DNA of 64,000 bases from Sphingobium algorifonticola (GTDB lineage Bacteria > Pseudomonadota > Alphaproteobacteria > Sphingomonadales > Sphingomonadaceae): contig NZ_RZUL01000003.1 in the NCBI RefSeq assembly GCF_004005485.1, forward strand, positions 372,001 to 436,000, given 5' to 3'. Within the stretch, counting starts at the first letter, position 1, and each line of letters begins with the position of its first letter. The translations under genes and the position numbers were made by a program. This document shows, piece by piece, positions 59,722 to 64,000 of this stretch. The notes beneath the pieces were generated by a model, which was not told the DNA's origin, made no database searches, and saw nothing but the letters and a program-made list of their open reading frames with translations.

Positions 59722-62445
59722 TCAGAACTTGATGCTGGCCCCGAAAGTAAAGGCACGGCCCAGCTTGTAGGTGTTGACGTCGATCCGGTTGGCGCCGTTG
59801 ACCTGATATTCCTGGAACTTCGTGTTGGTGAGGTTGCGCCCCTCCAGTTTAAGCTCCAGTTCACGGCCGTAGAAGTCGAAGCCCTCGCGCAACACCACGT
59901 CGAGCTTGATGCCCGGCTTCTCGAAAATGTCCGGCTGGTTTTCCGGCCCGCGATTGGTGACGCGCTTGCTCGCATAGGTCAGCAGGATCGTCTGTTGCGA
60001 GAGACGATCGGTATCCTCGATACCGAACTGAAGATTGACCAGATGCTTGGACTGGCCGGTCAAGGGCGCGCCATTGTCGAAGAAGTCCGATGCCTGGCGT
60101 GCTTCGCCGAACTCGCCGAACGGCAAAATGATCGTGTCGTCGGCGCCGACGATGATCTTCGACTTTGAGTAGGTGTAGTTGCCGCTCAGCACGAGGCGAC
60201 GGCTGATGAAGGCCTTCGCACTGGAAATCGTGTCCAGCGGAACGAACTTCTGCACTTCAAGCTCCGCACCATAAAGCTCGGCTTCCGGCGCATTGGCAAA
60301 GCTCGCCGTCAAGGAGCCGGACGGAATGAACGCAAAGGTCTCGATCGGATTGTCGATCTTCTTGTAGAAACCGCCGATGCTCAACCGCTCGCCACGCCCG
60401 AAGTAATATTCATAGCGTGCTTCCACGTTGAACAGCTCGCTGTCCTGCAGGAACGGGTTGCCGAAAAACTGACGGTCTGCATCGACATCCTGATACAATT
60501 GCCGCGCCAATTCACGGAACTGCGGCCGTGCGATGGTCTTGGACGCGGACGCGCGCAGCTGCATGTCTTCGGCAAAGTTCCAGGTGATCGTCCCGGCGGG
60601 CAGCCAATAGCTGTTCGTGATCCGGGTCGGTCGCAGGAACGTCAGGTCATTGCTGTTGAACAGGTTTGTCGGCGTCACCGACTGGTCGCCGTCTTCATAG
60701 CGGACCCCGGCCGTCAGGCGCAGACCATCGACCACCTCGGCTTCGAACTGGCCATAGCCTGCATGCACCTGCAGCGCGGCATCATAGGCCGCCGCACCGG
60801 ACTGCCCCGATGTTTCCGTCAAAAGGATATTGTACGTCTGGATATTGTAATCGGACAGCAGATAGTCGGGCCGCTGCTGCGCGACCGCCAGGTTCAGCGA
60901 TCCGGATGGCAGGAAGCGGAAATCGCGACGAACCGCGCTGCGCTTGGTGTCGTTGAACGCATAGCCACCGGTTATGGAAATCGGGATGGCGGTCGGCAGC
61001 CGGTACGACAGATCGACCCCGGCCCCGTACACATCTTCGTTCAGGTCGCTGAACGATATGCGCGCATTCTGATTGACCGACCGCAGATCGTTGACAAAGT
61101 CGTTGATGCCGTCCTGCCGCGTAAAGGCATAAGTGAAGCTGCGCTCATAGGGCGCCTCGCGCTGCGAATTGGCGTAGGTGCCGCGCAAATCCAGGCCGAA
61201 ATCGCCGAACTTGAACTCTCCGACCAACTGCGTGGTAATGAGTTGCCGCTCATACCATGCGGTATCCTGCTTCAGATTTTCGATATCGTCTGCGCTCGCG
61301 ATCAGGTCGATGCCGCGCGACAGTTTTGCCTGCTTCACGGTGTCGCGGATGTACAGGTTGGTCCAGCGAATCTTGTTCTTCCCGAACTCCAGACCCAGGC
61401 CGAGCAGGCCGTTCACGACGATGCGATTCTGGGTCAGCACCGAACGATAGTCGTTGCCGATCGAAAGATCGGTACTGTTCGAGAATTGCTGGATGGCATC
61501 ACGCGTCTGCCAGCCATTGCGATAGCCGGCAGTGGCGATAACGCCAAGATCGACATCGCCCAGCGCATAGGTATCGCCAGCGGACAATTCGGCCGAGAAG
61601 TTGGCCGGGATATTCCCGTTGCGCTGCACCACGCTGGTCGCGCTGTTCAAAAGGCTGATGCCGATGGTCTTGAGCTGCGCCGGGGAGAAGTTCGCCCCTT
61701 CGGTCACGACATTACCGCTGGCGAGCGCCGCGCGCAAAGGCGCGGGAATGTCGCGCGCGCCATTGTCGAAGCCGGTCCAGTCGGACCCGCTGCCATAATA
61801 AGTATAGCCCAGCTGGCCGGTGGTTTCGAGGTTCGCGCCGACCGACCCGCTCAGCGTCACAAAGCCTTCTTCCGGCTGAGACTTGGTGGTCAGGTTGATG
61901 ACACCGCCCCCGAACTCACCGGGATAGTTGGCAGAATAGCTCTTCTGCACCAGCGCCGATGCGACGACGCTGGTCGGAAAGATGTCAAGCGGCACCACGC
62001 GCTTCAGCGGTTCCGGCGAAGGCAGGGGCAACCCGTTCAGCAGCGCCAGCGAGTAGCGGTCGCCAAGGCCGCGCACATAGACATAGCCGTTGCCGACCAC
62101 GCTGAGGCCCGTGACACGGTTGAGCGCCTCGGACACATCGCCATCGCCGGAGCGGGCGATATCCGCCGACGACAGGACAGAGATGACTTCGGCGGTCGCG
62201 CGTACCGGCTCGGGAATGAACCGGCCGGTCACGATAATGTCTTCGCCGATGTCGCTGCCGGTCGTCGAAATGTCGATCTGTTCTTCTTCCGGCGGCGTGC
62301 TGTCCTCCGGCGCGACGGCGGAGGGCGGCGGCGCGGCGGTCGGTGCGCCGGCGGCATCCCCGCCGGACGATTGCGCATAGGCTGCGGGCGCAGACAATGC
62401 AGTGGTCAGGAGCAGCAGGCACCCCAGGCTGAGCGGCTTCGACAT
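59722..62445 (-). CDS. TonB-dependent outer-membrane receptor
   Basis: The 907-residue precursor starts at ATG 62445 with a signal peptide ending AAYA near residue 24. A Pro/Ala-rich acidic segment with EDIIVTGRFIPEPV forms the N-terminal region before the plug. The plug (about 70-200) has SALVQKSYSANYPGEFGGGVINLTTKS, and the barrel ends in AFTFGASIKF with terminal Phe. The short IDISTTG-EDIIVTG box could be the TonB box. The paired lipoprotein gene lies just upstream on the same strand, separated by a hairpin. The ligand is unknown. Confidence 0.93.
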   Translation of the reverse strand: MSKPLSLGCLLLLTTALSAPAAYAQSSGGDAAGAPTAAPPPSAVAPEDSTPPEEEQIDISTTGSDIGEDIIVTGRFIPEPVRATAEVISVLSSADIARSGDGDVSEALNRVTGLSVVGNGYVYVRGLGDRYSLALLNGLPLPSPEPLKRVVPLDIFPTSVVASALVQKSYSANYPGEFGGGVINLTTKSQPEEGFVTLSGSVGANLETTGQLGYTYYGSGSDWTGFDNGARDIPAPLRAALASGNVVTEGANFSPAQLKTIGISLLNSATSVVQRNGNIPANFSAELSAGDTYALGDVDLGVIATAGYRNGWQTRDAIQQFSNSTDLSIGNDYRSVLTQNRIVVNGLLGLGLEFGKNKIRWTNLYIRDTVKQAKLSRGIDLIASADDIENLKQDTAWYERQLITTQLVGEFKFGDFGLDLRGTYANSQREAPYERSFTYAFTRQDGINDFVNDLRSVNQNARISFSDLNEDVYGAGVDLSYRLPTAIPISITGGYAFNDTKRSAVRRDFRFLPSGSLNLAVAQQRPDYLLSDYNIQTYNILLTETSGQSGAAAYDAALQVHAGYGQFEAEVVDGLRLTAGVRYEDGDQSVTPTNLFNSNDLTFLRPTRITNSYWLPAGTITWNFAEDMQLRASASKTIARPQFRELARQLYQDVDADRQFFGNPFLQDSELFNVEARYEYYFGRGERLSIGGFYKKIDNPIETFAFIPSGSLTASFANAPEAELYGAELEVQKFVPLDTISSAKAFISRRLVLSGNYTYSKSKIIVGADDTIILPFGEFGEARQASDFFDNGAPLTGQSKHLVNLQFGIEDTDRLSQQTILLTYASKRVTNRGPENQPDIFEKPGIKLDVVLREGFDFYGRELELKLEGRNLTNTKFQEYQVNGANRIDVNTYKLGRAFTFGASIKF

Positions 62446-62476
62446 TGCTAATCCCCGAATTAGAATAAAAGGCAAA

Positions 62477-62508
62477 CGGGGCAGCGGCGCATGGCGGCCG
62501 CTACCCCG
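62477..62508 (-). terminator. Hairpin between the lipoprotein gene and the receptor gene
   Basis: On the minus strand CGGGG-T-AGCGGC pairs with GCCGCT-G-CCCCG (one mismatch) and is followed by a T-rich run. It lies 17 bases past the lipoprotein stop and 32 bases before the receptor ATG, so it may terminate most transcripts and lower receptor expression relative to the lipoprotein. Confidence 0.6.
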
Positions 62509-62524
62509 TAACAGGCCGCCGTGC

Positions 62525-64000
62525 TTATGTGGTCGGCAGTGCCGTGCAGGCTGCGTTGCTGCCGAAGGACGCCGTCGAGGAATCGCAGGTCCAGCCGCGA
62601 TACCAGGTGTCGTTCGCATCCCGCACCGCACCGATATAGGCTGTGGTGTCGAAGAAGGTGCTGAGCGTACGCGCATCAAACGGCGTGACCGCGGTTTCGT
62701 TGGCACCGTTCACGAAGGTATTCGTTAGTGTCGATGTTCCAGCCGCGACGTTGCCGTTCGTCCCCGTCCCAAAGATGGTCGCAATCTGCGCTGCGGTTAC
62801 ATCCGTATCGTCTTCGAATGGGTTGGTGCAGGCCAGATACATCGAACGGAACACCGGCGGACCGGCTTCGTCCGTACCTGTTGTTGCGATCGTCTGGGCG
62901 TTGTCGATGTCAAAGCAGTTGACAGCGCCTCGGATCGTGCCGTTGATGAATGTATAGTCAGCGCCGCCATGCAGGGTGACGGCACGCGTGCCGCCGTTGC
63001 CCACGAGCGTGAAGTTGGCAAGGCGGACGTTCTGGCGCGGCAGGCGATCAACGTTGCCGGTCGAGTCGAGTTCGAGCAAACGGTCACCGACCGAACGCTG
63101 CACGGCGATTACATACTGGATGAATGCCTTGTAACCGACATCGGTATCGAGGCTGTCGTCTTCCGCGCCGGTAATGACCAGACGCTTCATGTTCGTGCGG
63201 CCACCGAAGACTTCGATGCCGTCATCCGAACTGTTGTGCACATGGATGAAGCTCACATCGGTGCCCGATCCGGTGCCGCCCAGCGTCAGACCCTGAAGCT
63301 CGCTGCCCGCCGACAGTTCGAAACCGGAATAGCGGATCTGGACGTAGCGCATCGTGCCACTGTTGTCCGCCGGGTTGGCACCGCCGAAGCGAACGTCGGA
63401 TGTGCCTTCCAGGATGCGCTCGCAGGTTGCGTTGCCGCCGTCCGTATCCGGGTTGGCAAGGCAGTCGGAGATCGGCGCGCGGCCGAGCAGAACGACGCCG
63501 CCCCACTGACCCGAGCTGGTGTCCGTCGCGGTGCCCAGCACATTCTGGCGCGACGTGAAGATGATCGGCTGCGTCGCGGTGCCCACGGCATTGATGCGGT
63601 GGCCACGATTCACGACCAGATAGTCAAGACCGCTGGATGCGAAAATGATGACGCCCGGATCGATGGTCAGCGTCACGCCGCTCGAGGTGCTGGCGCCGCC
63701 GGCATCGGCACCGACGTTCACGCGACCAGCGAGCGAATAGATGACGCCGGTCTGCTTGGCGAGCGCAAGGTTGCTCGAAATCGTGCCGCTCAGCTCGCAA
63801 TTGCGGAAATTGCCGATCGTGCCGCGATCAGTGAACGGACCGGTGGGGCAGCTTGCGGCGGGTCCGGGTGTGGGTGTCGGGGTCGGCGTGGGGGTAGGCG
63901 TGGGCGTCGGTGTCGGTGCCGGGATCACGATCGTGCCTTCACCGGGCGAAGCAATGCTGTCCGCACCGCAGGCGCTGAGCGCCGCACAGGCAACGCCTGC
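62525..64000 (-). CDS. Surface lipoprotein with (Pro-Thr) linker and beta-helix-like repeats (5' end outside window)
   Basis: The minus-strand frame is open to the window edge and includes a lipobox L-S-A-C whose Cys is at 63970-63968, so the mature protein starts there. About 18 residues on comes a Pro-Thr repeat linker of nine Pro-Thr pairs (about 63865-63915). The remaining 440 residues have parallel beta-helix-like character (GVTLTIDPGVIIFASSG, LVVNRGHRINAVGTATQPIIFTS, FIHVHNSSDDGIEVFGG, LHGGADYTFINGTIRGAVNCFD), with many Asp and Asn. Similar proteins are secreted or surface-anchored partners of TonB receptors. A type II secretion substrate is a reasonable inference given the adjacent operon. 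The signal peptide start lies outside the window. Confidence 0.75.
   Translation of the reverse strand, partial: AGVACAALSACGADSIASPGEGTIVIPAPTPTPTPTPTPTPTPTPGPAASCPTGPFTDRGTIGNFRNCELSGTISSNLALAKQTGVIYSLAGRVNVGADAGGASTSSGVTLTIDPGVIIFASSGLDYLVVNRGHRINAVGTATQPIIFTSRQNVLGTATDTSSGQWGGVVLLGRAPISDCLANPDTDGGNATCERILEGTSDVRFGGANPADNSGTMRYVQIRYSGFELSAGSELQGLTLGGTGSGTDVSFIHVHNSSDDGIEVFGGRTNMKRLVITGAEDDSLDTDVGYKAFIQYVIAVQRSVGDRLLELDSTGNVDRLPRQNVRLANFTLVGNGGTRAVTLHGGADYTFINGTIRGAVNCFDIDNAQTIATTGTDEAGPPVFRSMYLACTNPFEDDTDVTAAQIATIFGTGTNGNVAAGTSTLTNTFVNGANETAVTPFDARTLSTFFDTTAYIGAVRDANDTWYRGWTCDSSTASFGSNAACTALPTT

Noticed and set aside
63860..63920. Tandem short repeat that could be taken for a CRISPR or microsatellite
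   Set aside because: It encodes the Pro-Thr linker of the lipoprotein in frame; there are no spacers.

Overview
The window reads as about 64 kb of chromosome from a sphingomonad (Alphaproteobacteria, Sphingomonadales). The signs are GcrA, a MucR/Ros-type regulator, the tsaB-rimI-mucR-fur-plsC-miaB-phoH-ybeY-corC run, a complete gspC-to-gspO type II secretion operon, a TonB-dependent receptor paired with a surface lipoprotein, high GC with very dense gene packing, and dispersed palindromic intergenic repeats. Species cannot be named from sequence alone. No phage, insertion sequence, CRISPR array or rRNA operon was seen.

Layout. 1-3.1 kb: edge of a serine hydrolase gene, a tandem TetR regulator apparently split by a frameshift, an AT-richer sulfotransferase gene and tRNA-Ser(CGA). 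3.2-9.0 kb: hspQ, an ABC-2 permease, gcrA, an outer-membrane barrel protein, parE, an EF-hand protein. 9.3-17.0 kb: purB, lapA-like, pyrF, trpF, trpB, trpA, accD, folC. 17.0-22.5 kb: a small protein behind a likely Fur box, an AmpG-like MFS permease, a DUF1223 protein, a response regulator, rluB-like, rsmD, a Pro-rich secreted protein with an EcfG-like promoter. 22.7-33.7 kb: uvrD/pcrA, hisI, a Cys-rich small protein, hslVU, a peroxiredoxin-like protein overlapping an M16 protease gene, a DEAD-box helicase, a flavin-binding stress-type protein. 33.7-41.9 kb: nfuA, a nitroreductase, then the conserved tsaB-to-corC run. 41.9-46.7 kb: small conserved genes, a MOSC protein, a GT4 glycosyltransferase, rarA with a coupled RNase H-like protein, tRNA-Thr(TGT). 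46.7-58.9 kb: the gsp operon on the minus strand (C, D, E, F, G, H, I, J, K, L, M, N, O). 58.9-64 kb: a prolyl 4-hydroxylase-like oxygenase, a TonB-dependent receptor and a Pro-Thr-linker lipoprotein gene that runs off the window.

The most interesting stretch is 46.7-64 kb. A full type II secretion machine with its own prepilin peptidase sits beside a receptor/lipoprotein pair and a divergent prolyl hydroxylase. I propose, as inference, that these form a surface-lipoprotein export and uptake module, with the lipoprotein as a candidate substrate of the secretion system and possibly of the hydroxylase. A second theme is palindromic repeats placed inside otherwise tightly packed operons: pyrF/trpF, trpB/trpA, accD/folC, hslV/hslU, gspF/gspG and gspG/gspH. 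In some cases they supply the ribosome binding site or confuse the start codon of the next gene.

Start codons were chosen by reading the sequence around them. Several genes use TTG or GTG (gcrA, tsaB, rimI, plsC-like, gspE, probably gspG and gspH). Function calls rest on recognised motifs; no database search was run.
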